Source: Agriotes lineatus (taxonomy: Eukaryota > Arthropoda > Insecta > Coleoptera > Elateridae). From it: a stretch of DNA of 64,000 nucleotides. Made by a program: the position numbers and the translations under genes. This document shows, one piece after another, positions 42,430 to 51,655 of this stretch. The notes below the pieces were generated by a model. That model ran no database searches, had not been told where the DNA came from, and was given only the letters and a program-made list of their open reading frames with translations. Location: positions 1 through 64,000 of the forward strand of contig CALNHX010007600.1 of the NCBI GenBank assembly GCA_940337035.1. Reading direction: 5' to 3'. How positions within the stretch are numbered: the first letter of the stretch is position 1; each line of letters begins with the position of its first letter.

Positions 42430-43197
42430 TTAAAGTTTAAGATGCACCCAATCTAGAATTCCCTTCGTTTTTGGTGTTGATGACATCTGCCTTAGAGGCG
42501 TTTTTCTAACGGCCCTTTTTTGGAGGTGTTTCCTTATCGGCGTTCTTCTGACTGAACCTTTTTGATGTGGACTTGGATGAGTAGCTGGTGTTTTTAATTT
42601 ATATTCTAAATCGGACTCGCAGTTATCAGTTTCCATTTCGGTTTTTCCTGTAGTATCAGTCGGGGTTGGCTTCTTTTGCTGTTTAGGTTTAGCTAGCAGC
42701 ACATTAGCAACGTTAAGGTCTTTGATGTACTCAGCAAACTGTAGGCGTCCGGGTGGATTAATAGTTTTTCGAGGCCGCAGAGTGTCATGAATTAAATCGA
42801 CTATGTTAGACGCCGGTAAAATTTCACCCTTTATAGTAACGGTGCCCTTGTGATCCCAGCTCACATCGCTTGAGGTACTCAAAATGCGTAGGAAAACTTC
42901 AGCCTTTTTCTTAAAAGTTTTGGGAAGTGTAGATAAAATAACGGCATTTGATAGGCTGTCACTGGTTGTTTCAATAGGTATTTTGATTGGCTGCCGCGCC
43001 TGGTTTGTGAAATGAAGGAATCGTTGTAAAACCTGATTGTACTGGATCCATTTATCGTGATCAGTTAATTTGGACTTTAAAACTTTTTGCATTTCGTCAT
43101 CAAGCTGTGATAATATATTTTTCTCCGCATCATCGCCAGACTTAAGACGTTGGACAAATTCCGGCGATACAATCAACATCTTCCGCTCTTTGTCCAT
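42430..43197 (-). CDS. PX-like conserved Polinton protein, left-arm copy, 255 aa
   Basis: Full-length relative of the 232-aa protein at 9,284-9,982. It shares NILSQLDDEMQKVL and SKLTDHDKWIQYNQVLQR, then ILSTLPKTFKKKAEVFLRIL, TIKGEILPASNIVDLIHDTL and PPGRLQFAEYIK. The C-terminal ~75 residues are basic and repetitive, with RRTPIRK/RKTPLRQ-type TP-rich motifs, suggesting a DNA-binding or packaged tail, and end in WVHLKL. Opens at ATG 43,197, about 100 nt from the tRNA-Leu(CAA) gene. It differs from the right-arm copy at one residue (His for Arg in the basic tail). Role unknown; it is the only protein gene retained by the element. Confidence 0.8.
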   Translation of the reverse strand: MDKERKMLIVSPEFVQRLKSGDDAEKNILSQLDDEMQKVLKSKLTDHDKWIQYNQVLQRFLHFTNQARQPIKIPIETTSDSLSNAVILSTLPKTFKKKAEVFLRILSTSSDVSWDHKGTVTIKGEILPASNIVDLIHDTLRPRKTINPPGRLQFAEYIKDLNVANVLLAKPKQQKKPTPTDTTGKTEMETDNCESDLEYKLKTPATHPSPHQKGSVRRTPIRKHLQKRAVRKTPLRQMSSTPKTKGILDWVHLKL

Positions 43198-43296
43198 TTT
43201 AGTCGAAAAGGAGCTCAGTCGTTTGTTCTAGTAGAGCCGTCGTGAATAAACTAGCTTAAAATCAAGACTTTCATAATAAATATATAAAAAAATATA

Positions 43297-43378
43297 TGAC
43301 AGGTACGGGAATCGAACCCGTATTCTCTCTCGAGATCAGAACTTGAATCTGACGCCTTAACCATTCGGCCAACCTGCC
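43297..43378 (-). tRNA. tRNA-Leu (anticodon CAA), left arm
   Basis: Acceptor GGCAGGT/ACCTGTC (one G-U), discriminator A, D stem GCC/GGC, anticodon stem TCAGA/TCTGA with loop TTCAAGT, variable arm CTCGAGAGAG, T stem ACGGG/CCCGT with loop TTCGATT. Perfect A box TGGCCGAATGG and B box; T7 terminator follows. The flanking sequence (CCGTCGTGAATAAACTA on the 3' side) matches that of tRNA-Leu(UAA) at 11.07 kb. Confidence 0.93.
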
Positions 43379-43479
43379 TCCCTATATAAACGAGCACTCT
43401 CTGCATAATTAAGAAAATATATAGTTTAAAAAGCCTTCTGCATGCAATTTCAAACAATATTTCATATAAATTAAGCCAT

Positions 43480-43900
43480 GTACAAATTTCTAAATCGGTT
43501 TTGATATATATTGTATCGAAAGATTGGACCCTCAGCTACCGTTTTATTACTATTTGTCGTGATGCGTCATCGATGAATTTTACAAAAGCCAGCCTGTCTG
43601 CGATGTGACGTAGGTAATGTATCCACCCCTTTTTATTTTAAAATTCTATAAAAACAGAGGCCCGACTGATGCCGCACTAACACGTTTTAAACCATTGTAC
43701 TCTGTTACCTGATGCGGCAGCAGTTTGGACCTCTGATTTTATAGAATTTTAAAATAAAAAGGTATAGAGACATTACCTACGTCACACAGCAGACAGGATG
43801 GCACTTGTAAATTCAACGATGACGCATCTCGACAAATAATAAAACGGCAGCTGAGGGTCAAGTCTTTCGATAAAATATATATCAAAACCTAATTAAGAAA
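43480..43900. other. Diverged centre of the palindrome
   Basis: Still an inverted repeat (CAGAGGCCCGACTGATGCCG against CGGCAGCAGTTTGGACCTCT-type matches) but with far more differences than the outer arms. An unpaired spacer of a few tens of bases lies around 43,680-43,720 (AACACGTTTTAAACCATTG). No ORF. Confidence 0.75.
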
Positions 43901-44008
43901 TTTGTACATGGCTTAATTTATATGAAATATTGTTTGAAATTGCATGCAGAAGGCTTTTTAAACTATATATTTTCTTAATTATGCAGAGAGTGCTCGTTTA
44001 TATAGGGA

Positions 44009-44090
44009 GGCAGGTTGGCCGAATGGTTAAGGCGTCAGATTCAAGTTCTGATCTCGAGAGAGAATACGGGTTCGATTCCCGTACCTGTCA
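44009..44090 (+). tRNA. tRNA-Leu (anticodon CAA), right arm
   Basis: Identical to the left-arm gene in the parts read: seven-pair acceptor stem, intact D, anticodon, variable and T arms, perfect A and B boxes and a T10-class terminator run from 44,092. Confidence 0.93.
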
Positions 44091-44190
44091 TATTTTTTTT
44101 TTATATATTTATTATGAAAGTCTTGATTTTAAGCTAGTTTATTCACGACGGCTCTACTAGAACAAACGACTGAGCTCCTTTTCGACTAAA

Positions 44191-44958
44191 ATGGACAAAG
44201 AGCGGAAGATGTTGATTGTATCGCCGGAATTTGTCCAACGTCTTAAGTCTGGCGATGATGCGGAGAAAAATATATTATCACAGCTTGATGACGAAATGCA
44301 AAAAGTTTTAAAGTCCAAATTAACTGATCACGATAAATGGATCCAGTACAATCAGGTTTTACAACGATTCCTTCATTTCACAAACCAGGCGCGGCAGCCA
44401 ATCAAAATACCTATTGAAACAACCAGTGACAGCCTATCAAATGCCGTTATTTTATCTACACTTCCCAAAACTTTTAAGAAAAAAGCTGAAGTTTTCCTAC
44501 GCATTTTGAGTACCTCAAGCGATGTGAGCTGGGATCACAAGGGCACCGTTACTATAAAGGGTGAAATTTTACCGGCGTCTAACATAGTCGATTTAATTCA
44601 TGACACTCTGCGGCCTCGAAAAACTATTAATCCACCCGGACGCCTACAGTTTGCTGAGTACATCAAAGACCTTAACGTTGCTAATGTGCTGCTAGCTAAA
44701 CCTAAACAGCAAAAGAAGCCAACCCCGACTGATACTACAGGAAAAACCGAAATGGAAACTGATAACTGCGAGTCCGATTTAGAATATAAATTAAAAACAC
44801 CAGCTACTCATCCAAGTCCACATCAAAAAGGTTCAGTCAGAAGAACGCCGATAAGGAAACGCCTCCAAAAAAGGGCCGTTAGAAAAACGCCTCTAAGGCA
44901 GATGTCATCAACACCAAAAACGAAGGGAATTCTAGATTGGGTGCATCTTAAACTTTAA
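44191..44958 (+). CDS. PX-like conserved Polinton protein, right-arm copy, 255 aa
   Basis: Mirror of 42,430-43,197 with the same start (ATG 44,191), the same length and one residue changed in the C-terminal basic tail (Arg in place of His). Both copies remain open across 255 codons, while no other Polinton gene is present. It is divergent from the left copy about the palindrome centre, with the two tRNA genes between them. Confidence 0.8.
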   Translation: MDKERKMLIVSPEFVQRLKSGDDAEKNILSQLDDEMQKVLKSKLTDHDKWIQYNQVLQRFLHFTNQARQPIKIPIETTSDSLSNAVILSTLPKTFKKKAEVFLRILSTSSDVSWDHKGTVTIKGEILPASNIVDLIHDTLRPRKTINPPGRLQFAEYIKDLNVANVLLAKPKQQKKPTPTDTTGKTEMETDNCESDLEYKLKTPATHPSPHQKGSVRRTPIRKRLQKRAVRKTPLRQMSSTPKTKGILDWVHLKL

Positions 44959-45259
44959 AATGACACAATGAATTTCTGATTTTATTACTTGCAGTCTTTT
45001 TAATTTGAAATGTCGTGCACCTCAAACTACAGTTTTGTAAATTGCTAGCGAATTTTTAGAAATAAGACATTCTGCTGTACATTTATATTTATATTATTAA
45101 GTATTATACGAAATAAGAACAATATATTTGTTTATTACAAAGTGTTTGTGTTTTTTATTTCTACTCTGCTTTGTTTTTTTCTCGAATCTGCAATAATTAC
45201 AAAGTCTAAAGCTAAAATATTAGTATTTGTAGTTATTTTACAGTTACAAAGTGTAAAAT

Positions 45260-47150
45260 TTCAAAAAATCAATCTACGATTTCATAATAGCGTGATATAA
45301 TTTAGAAAATTGTGATTTCTTTTAATTTTGTGCGATACATTTTATAAAAAAGTGTAAAACATTTGCAAATTTTTCAACGAAATTGTGTGTTTTATTCAGG
45401 TTTATGTTAATTTGTGATCAACATACATATATTTTGTATAATTTCAAGTGTTATGATGGCAGTTTTGTAAAATTTTAAGTGAAATGAAGGGGCCAGAACA
45501 TTTTTTCAACAAAATTACGTGTTTTTATTCAACTTTATGTTAATTTGTGGACAACATATATATATTTTTCAATGAAATTGCGTGTTTTGGTGGTGTCAGA
45601 ATATTTTTTTCAACGAATTGCGCGTTTTTATTTAAAAATTATGTTAATTTGTGGTCAACATACATATATTTCCGTCAAAAGTATAAGATTTTTTGAATTT
45701 TGTTTATCGAAATGATTGTGGTAGTAGATTTTTTCAACGAAATTGCTATTTCTTTTAATTTTGAGCGATGCATTTTATAAAAAGTGTAAAACATTTGCAA
45801 AATTATGCATAGTTTATGTAACATGATGTCGATTTTTGTGAAAATTTATGTGAGATGGCTTGTAATTGCGTGATTTTTGTTCAATTTTCATCGTGTGTTG
45901 AATAAAATATCGTTTTTTGTATAATTTCAAGTGACGTGATGACAGTTTTTGTATAATTTATGTGACATGATGTCGATATTTGCGAAAATTTATGTGAGAT
46001 GCTGTATGATTGTGTGATTTTATTCAAATTTTTGTTACTTTGGGGGTCAACACATGCGTCTTTTCGTAATTTTTGCGTGTTTCTATTCAAATTTATTTTC
46101 ATTTGTCGTCAGCACAGACGTATTTTCGTAAAATTTTACTATTTTTCAATGAAAGTTGTGAAAAAAATATTGTTTTTGTCGTTTTTACAGAATTTAATAT
46201 GACAAGATGCCGATTTTTATAAATTTTCATGGGAGATGCTATCGATTTTCTAAAATTTTAAACGAAATGCTTTGGAAATCGCATGTTTTTATTCAAATAT
46301 TAGTAATTGAAGCTATTTTTTCACATACAAAGTATCGAAAATTCATATAAATTGAACTACGATTTCATAATTTAAAAAATTACGGTTTATTTGTTAAACG
46401 TTTGCAAAATTATGCTTAGAAATAACTCTTAAAACTTTTTTACATCATTTTTTCGGTGCTATAAAGTCGCTTTGTAAAGATTTTCAACGAAATTGTGCGT
46501 TTTTATTCAAATTTATTTTAATTTGTCGCCAACACATACGTCTTTTCGTAATTTTTGCGTGTTTTTATTCAAAATTATTTTCATTTGTCGCCAACACTTA
46601 CGTCTTTTCGTAAATTTTTTACAAGAAAAAATGGTTTGACTTATATTTTTACAAGTATCCCTTGTCTTATTTGCAAACGATATTGAAAAGCTATTTTTTT
46701 CAACGAAATTGCCTGTTTTTATTCAAATTTATGGGGGACAACCATTCTTATACAATAAAAACATTTATTTAATGCGTATGTCTTATTTTATATGGGCGAG
46801 GGCACTGTTGTAATTTATAAGAAGCTAAAACTCAATCGAAAATAACATTTAAAATTTATTTATAATATGTATATGGAAGTATAATGTCAGAACAGCTAAG
46901 TGGTACAATGTTCAAACCTTTAAAACCAAGTCTTTTCGTAATTTTTGCGTGTTTTTATTCAAATTTATTTTCATTTGTCGCAAACACTTACGTCTTTTCG
47001 TAAATTTTTTACAAGAAAAAATGGTTTGACTTATATTTTTACAAGTATCCCTTGTCTTATTTGCAAACGATATTGAAAAGCTATTTTTTTTTTCAACGAA
47101 ATTGTCTGTTTTTATTCAAATTTATGGGGGACAACCATTCTTATACAATA
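45260..47150. repeat. AT-rich degenerate repeat field, right arm
   Basis: Mirror of the left-arm field: many TTTTTATTCAAATTTATTTT and ACGTCTTTTCGTAA-type words and the ~215-bp direct repeat at the outer side. Differences from the left field are small, for example A/T-run lengths. Confidence 0.8.
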
Positions 47151-48241
47151 AGACTCGGATAATTTACAGCCCGCTATGCAATGACGTCAAAACTTTGAAA
47201 GAGAAAGCTATAATAGTCTAGCATCTTATAAATTATTTATTTCTGTCTTTGAACATTTACTGTAATTTTTGACGTGAAATATCAGATCGAGGCCTTGTTT
47301 AGAAATTGTACGCATATTAACAACACACAAAAATCAAACAGCTACAAAGGAGACATTAAAAAATGTAACTTTATATTGTTTTTAAAATTACAGAGCTATA
47401 TTATTTTAAAATTTCGATAAATCCAGGTTTTGTGCAGCGTCGTGTTCGGACCGCCATTTTATACAAATAAAAACTTCGATTCGTTCTAGAATTATTCCGC
47501 TGTTCGATGGGCAATATTTTAAAAATTCCACTCATCGCTGTTCGTTACAACATGCTTTGCAAAAACCGTTGCGTTTTCCAGACAGGTTTTGACAGGCATT
47601 TTACACCAACAGCGATCAAAATTATGAGACCTTTTCATACTCAATAAAACATTTTGAATAATTAGCGAATACAGTTACACGATGCAGTATGTTTTTCCAG
47701 GAATCGATTCGTGCTAAAAGACATTTACAAAATTCAAACGACTCCTGCATAAAGACGCCGCGTAATATTATCGTTTATTTAAATTCTAATATAAAATGCC
47801 CCAATTGTAATTACATAAAACAAGTTATTGATACATAAACACGCCGATGAGTTAATTAAAAATATTAACACGACTAAACTTAAGCGTAACGGCTCACAAG
47901 CACGGAATGTTCTGTTGTAATTGAATGAAAATCGATACAGATATCAACAAATATTTATTTTAAAGGCCTATCGACTGATAACAATACATAATTAAATCAG
48001 GCAATATGCCAGAACGAAATTAAACTATGTAAAACATCTATTAAACGGTATTAAATTGACCTCTCTGAAATTTCTTCGAGGGACGAAATGTAATTGTTCT
48101 AGTAAAAGTGAGAATAATTTAAAAAAATATCTATGTTCATAAACAGCGATGTAAATTTGAAATTCATTAGTTAAACAGGGCACCGAAACTGCACGCAAGT
48201 GTTGAAGTAGTGACTATAGTTAATTCCTTAAAACCTCGATC

Positions 48242-48315
48242 GCTTCGATAGCCCAGTTGGTTAAGGCTTCGTACTCGTAATGCTGCGGTCGCTGGTTCGA
48301 TTCCAGCCATGGGAC
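48242..48315 (+). tRNA. tRNA-Thr-like Pol III unit, right arm
   Basis: A box TAGCCCAGTTGG and B box GGTTCGATTCC are consensus. D stem AGCC/GGCT, T stem GCTGG/CCAGC, CTCGTAA loop (CGU); the acceptor strands do not pair. The T7 run at 48,328-48,334 could terminate a Pol III transcript of ~95 nt. Confidence 0.6.
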
Positions 48316-48812
48316 ATCGCAGGAAGCTTTTTTTAAATTCAAATATTTCAGCGAGTGAATGCACGAGAGAGACAACAGCTTCGAAGAGCGAAATAGATTT
48401 ACCAGCTTGAATTTCAAATATTTCCGCGAAAATTCAAAATTAAAAACGACAGCCGTGAGAAGTGCGCGCGCACCAAGATGGCCGACGCCCGGGAAGTTTA
48501 AAATTCAAATAATGGAACTTAGAAAAAAAATCGGAAAAAATTCAAATTTCAAATATTCCCGCGAAAATTAAAAATGGCCGCCGCGTAATTCCAGAAGCAA
48601 ATTAAAAAATCTAATGCGTAATTTAATCGGAAGCTAATGCGTAATTTAATCAGTAGCACACATCAAAAATAATTAGGTCAATCCGCGACATTAATTAGAG
48701 CATCTGATTCGCGGTTTAATTCGCAGTTTAATTGACTTTTAATTGATCCGATTAAACAAGATGGCCGCCATGTCCCAACACAAAATGGCCGCTATAGTGC
48801 CCACTGTTCTAC

Positions 48813-49145
48813 ATGTATTCCTTAAATCTTAATGATTCATCAAGTATAATCCCTAAGTTTTTAAACTGAGGTTTTAACGGTAACGTGACGTCCTTAATTT
48901 TTATATTAATATTAGTTTTTATATATTCAAGATTAGGATTCTTGGAAAATAGCATCACACCTGATTTCAATGGATTAATTTTAAGATTATGTTTTTCTGA
49001 AATGTCTACCAAGTTTTGTAAGTCATTGTTGATTTTATTAATCGTGTTGTCTAAATCATTATAAGAACTTGAAATGTATAATTGCGTATCGTCAGCGTAA
49101 GCATGAATTCTACTATGGTTTAAAAGGAAAATTTCGTGGAATAGT
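48813..49145 (-). pseudogene. Reverse transcriptase middle part with YADD motif (upstream of insertion)
   Basis: Minus-strand frame with HAYADDTQLYISSS (catalytic Asp pair), KINPLKSGVMLFSKNP and LGIILDESLRFKEY ending at the ATGTAT duplication. The protein continues at 38,577. The 5' part of the RT and the endonuclease are missing. Confidence 0.82.
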
Positions 49146-49217
49146 AAGGAATAAGCAAATTGTCTGCAGGCACACGCCTTCCTCTGCTCGCTGCACTTTT
49201 ACTCGCCACGACTCATA

Positions 49218-49573
49218 CCACTCGACTCAAACGGTTTCTTATTAGGCGATAGTGGATATCCATTTAAACTTTATCTGTTGACTCCGCTAGCGAATCACTC
49301 GAAATACAGCAGAGATTTTTTGGAGTTCTTAAGCGAAGATTTCCCTGCTTAAAAAATGGCTTACGACTGAAATTGAACACTACTCTGAAGGTGATTGTGG
49401 CTTGTGGGGTGTTGCACAATATCTGTAAAGAACAAAATGATAACATTGAAGAGTATTTTGACGAAATTGAAGATGCTGAAGAAGCTAATAATTTTATTTT
49501 CCACAAGGTCAATCATAATAATAAAAATTATGCAGTGCGAAACGCATTGATTGCCTCTGTTTTTGCCAGATAA
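49218..49573 (+). pseudogene. PIF/Harbinger transposase, C-terminal part
   Basis: Begins GFLLGDSGYPFKLYLLTPL, a canonical Harbinger motif. A short deletion or frame change follows near 49,300, then FFGVLKRRFPCLKNG and TTLKVIVACGVLHNICKEQN, and it ends at 49,573. It joins in order to the N-terminal part at 37,516-37,802, proving the nested insertion. Confidence 0.85.
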
Positions 49574-49678
49574 AATTTTCACGCATATCTTTGGATATGT
49601 CACACACGAGCACCTAAGTAGCAACGCACAATTACAATTGTTCTAATTAAAATGGAAAATACAATAACGAATACTCAC

Positions 49679-49752
49679 TTTTCTACAACAGAATTGAGGG
49701 TTTCCTTTTCCCGCTGTGTGAAATTCACCCGCTTTTTTATTATTTCACTCAT
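49679..49752 (-). other. Possible first exon of a Myb/SANT-like Harbinger partner gene
   Basis: ATG 49,752 opens KKRVNFTQREKETLNSVVEK, which resembles the start of a Myb/SANT or MADF DNA-binding domain. It ends at a GTGAGT donor (49,678). Harbinger elements usually encode such a second protein. Later exons were not found. Confidence 0.4.
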
Positions 49753-51655
49753 CTTCGTAAACTAAAGGCGAGCTGTCAACACAACGATTTTAGCCCTGTT
49801 GCCAGATTTACACTTTACGAAATAAATAAGATTGACGCCGAATTTTGTCTACCAATTCCGCTTTGCTTGGCTGATCTGCTAATGTATTTTTGAGAGTTTC
49901 GTTTAATAAAAAAGGATGAAAATGTGCCAGAAATATTAAAAATGTACTTTTGTACAAACGGTTTCAAAATGTACCAGATTCGTAGAATTGTACCAGGTCT
50001 GGCAACGCTGCTGTGCAACCACCAATATCAAGAACACGCCCATTGTAGCTACTGCACATATGCTGAGAGTGGAAATGTTGTGACCTTGGGAATGTTCTGG
50101 ATTATTATAGATGATTGCAATTCACATTATACAACAATTAAAAAAAGGAAGCAGCAGATTTGAGGAAACTGATGATATTTCAACTTATAATTTTTGTTGT
50201 TTGTAAAAAATGAAATAAAACTGTAATAATAATAGTAGTTGATTGAGTAATTATATTTATGCCTCTCTCTAACTGGAATCCTGGCTACGCCCTTGTCTGA
50301 AAATATTAATAAATAATCGCTAGCTCAATTTGGTAAAGCAATCACTCAATCTCGGTTAGGTTCCTGGCTGAATGTGTAATTCTTAAATTAATTGTGTACG
50401 GATCTGTATTCCGTCTTCGCTCTACTGCGCACAAGCAAATACTTGAAATTAGGTCAAACGCTAATCCAAAATGAAGCCATCTGGCAAGATAGCTGACAGT
50501 GAATTAAAACAATGTGAAAATTCTTCTACCAGCAATTATTTAAATTTGGTTGTTTGCGCGGCATTAGTTGTCATTTGTTTTCTAGCGTTCGTCGAAGGGA
50601 CGCGCGCCGATTTCCCAATTGTTTTTCATGGCGTCGATTTAGATTCTGCTTCCGCCTAACCTCAAATTATGGATTGGGCCTATATTATGGGCTGCATTTA
50701 CATTACAGCAACGGAAATCGCTTGGATTGTCTTGAGTATGACTCTTCTTATACATGCATGAACTTTCACGAGGCTTACAGGTCGACAGGTCTAAGGATGT
50801 GGTTGAGATGCGCAGACGATGAAAAAAGGGAGCACTAGGAGAAACAAAGACAAGTTGCAGTGCGGGAGTGCACTGCCGCTCGAACACTGCAATGTACACT
50901 CTGCGAAATAAACGCTTGGCATTTTGAGAGGACGTGCTAGCTTGTTGATGTTTAAGATTCAGGGCCGTCGACATAACAGATCGCGCCCTAAGGCAAACAA
51001 TTAAATATCGCCCCTAATGTATTATATAATAAGACAAATATCTCCAATTACTATTTGGTTTTTATTACAAAAGAAAAACTTAAAGCAATTACATAAATTA
51101 CAATAACATATTTATAATTAAAAGATTGCTTTGCGGGGATATTACACAATAAAACTGTTTAAAAGTTCTTCCAAATTTAAATTGTAGGCTATATCCGCCG
51201 CTATGAATATAGTTGCTAGACCAACCAATTACGAACGATAAATAATAGTCTGAAATTAACAACACCGTTATTTCAAAAAACGTTTATTAGCAAATTCGCT
51301 AAAGAAGCTGACCCGCTCTTGCAAACCCAGATGTTAGCACTTTAAGATTTAAGGGTTGGCATATTTATTGTCCCATAAATTTGACGCATACAATACGTAC
51401 AAGCACCTTCACCCACGCCTTTGTAAACCATCATAGACAACCTAAATTATACAATTCTAATACAAAGTTTTTAAATTAATAATTTATTACATAGATTAAA
51501 AATAACCTGCAAGATAATATAGTGAGCAGGTACAGTTTTGGATATTCAAATAATAAAAAATATTGGCAGCAAAATGACCCACAAACAAAGTCTTAATAAG
51601 CCATAATAAAGTTGTTTTCATAGGTGATCACACAGTTAATTATAAAAGAACACAT
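49753..51655. other. Intergenic, mostly unassigned
   Basis: No strong gene. An ORF at 50,471-50,659 is described separately. The stretch near 50,960-51,010 (GGGCCGTCGACATAACAGAT) resembles the end of an old hAT-like or other repeat. The remainder is AT-rich. Confidence 0.35.
50471..50659 (+). CDS. Small ORF with one membrane segment, 62 aa (uncertain)
   Basis: ATG at 50,471 in the context CCAAAATGAAG. Polar N-terminus of ~25 residues, then a hydrophobic segment LNLVVCAALVVICFLAF and a short exoplasmic tail, as in a type II signal anchor or a first exon of one. It could be chance; there is no family match. Confidence 0.25.
   Translation: MKPSGKIADSELKQCENSSTSNYLNLVVCAALVVICFLAFVEGTRADFPIVFHGVDLDSASA

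Larger units (their letters stand above)
38578..43680 (+). repeat. Left arm of the palindrome
   Basis: Mirror of 43,710-48,812. From the outer end to ~43,440 the arms are nearly identical: the two 255-codon genes differ by one residue, and a 67-codon shadow frame differs by one. From ~43,480 inward the arms still match but with many substitutions and small indels. Confidence 0.9.
38578..48812. mobile_element. Palindromic, non-autonomous Polinton derivative (~10.2 kb)
   Basis: Two ~5.1-kb arms are reverse complements; every feature of the left arm has its mirror about a centre near 43,694. The ends read TAGTAGAACAGTGGGC and GCCCACTGTTCTAC and are flanked by ATGTAT at 38,572-38,577 and 48,813-48,818. 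The 6-bp duplication is the Polinton signature. Each arm, from end to centre, holds a GC-rich terminal stretch with AAGATGGCCGCC words, a tRNA-like unit, an AT-rich repeat field, the 255-aa PX-like gene and tRNA-Leu(CAA). End sequences, PX-like gene and tRNA neighbourhood are homologous to those of the Polinton at 1-13.6 kb. No polymerase, integrase, ATPase or capsid gene is present, so replication and insertion must have been supplied in trans. Confidence 0.88.
43710..48812 (-). repeat. Right arm of the palindrome
   Basis: Reverse complement of the left arm, ending in GCCCACTGTTCTAC directly before ATGTAT. The left end has two extra bases (TA) before the matching GTAGAAC. Confidence 0.9.
37803..49145 (-). 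mobile_element. 5'-truncated non-LTR retrotransposon (CR1/Jockey-like) carrying the palindromic insertion
   Basis: Its 3' end is at the left: on minus the sequence ends in a (TTA)n tail (plus 37,806-37,827) just after an AATAAAGACAC word. RT sequence lies on both sides of the palindrome. Motif 5 (IHAYADDTQLYISSS) is at ~49,070-49,110 and the frame continues to 48,813. It resumes at 38,577 and runs to ~37,932 with LSESLILSLFNYCDVVYG and the C-terminal domain. Truncation of the 5' part near 49,145 is typical of target-primed reverse transcription. The ~70 bp at 49,146-49,215 remain unassigned. Confidence 0.8.

Noticed and set aside
43930..44160. 76-codon ORF with GRQVGRMVKASDSSSDLERE sequence
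   Set aside because: Translation through the tRNA-Leu gene, not a protein.
38578..48812. Palindrome as a pure assembly or chimeric-read artefact
   Set aside because: The outer junctions carry a 6-bp duplication, both flanks are unique and colinear halves of one RT gene, and the arms differ at the centre and at scattered sites. A fold-back read would not give this. Read-level confirmation is still desirable.
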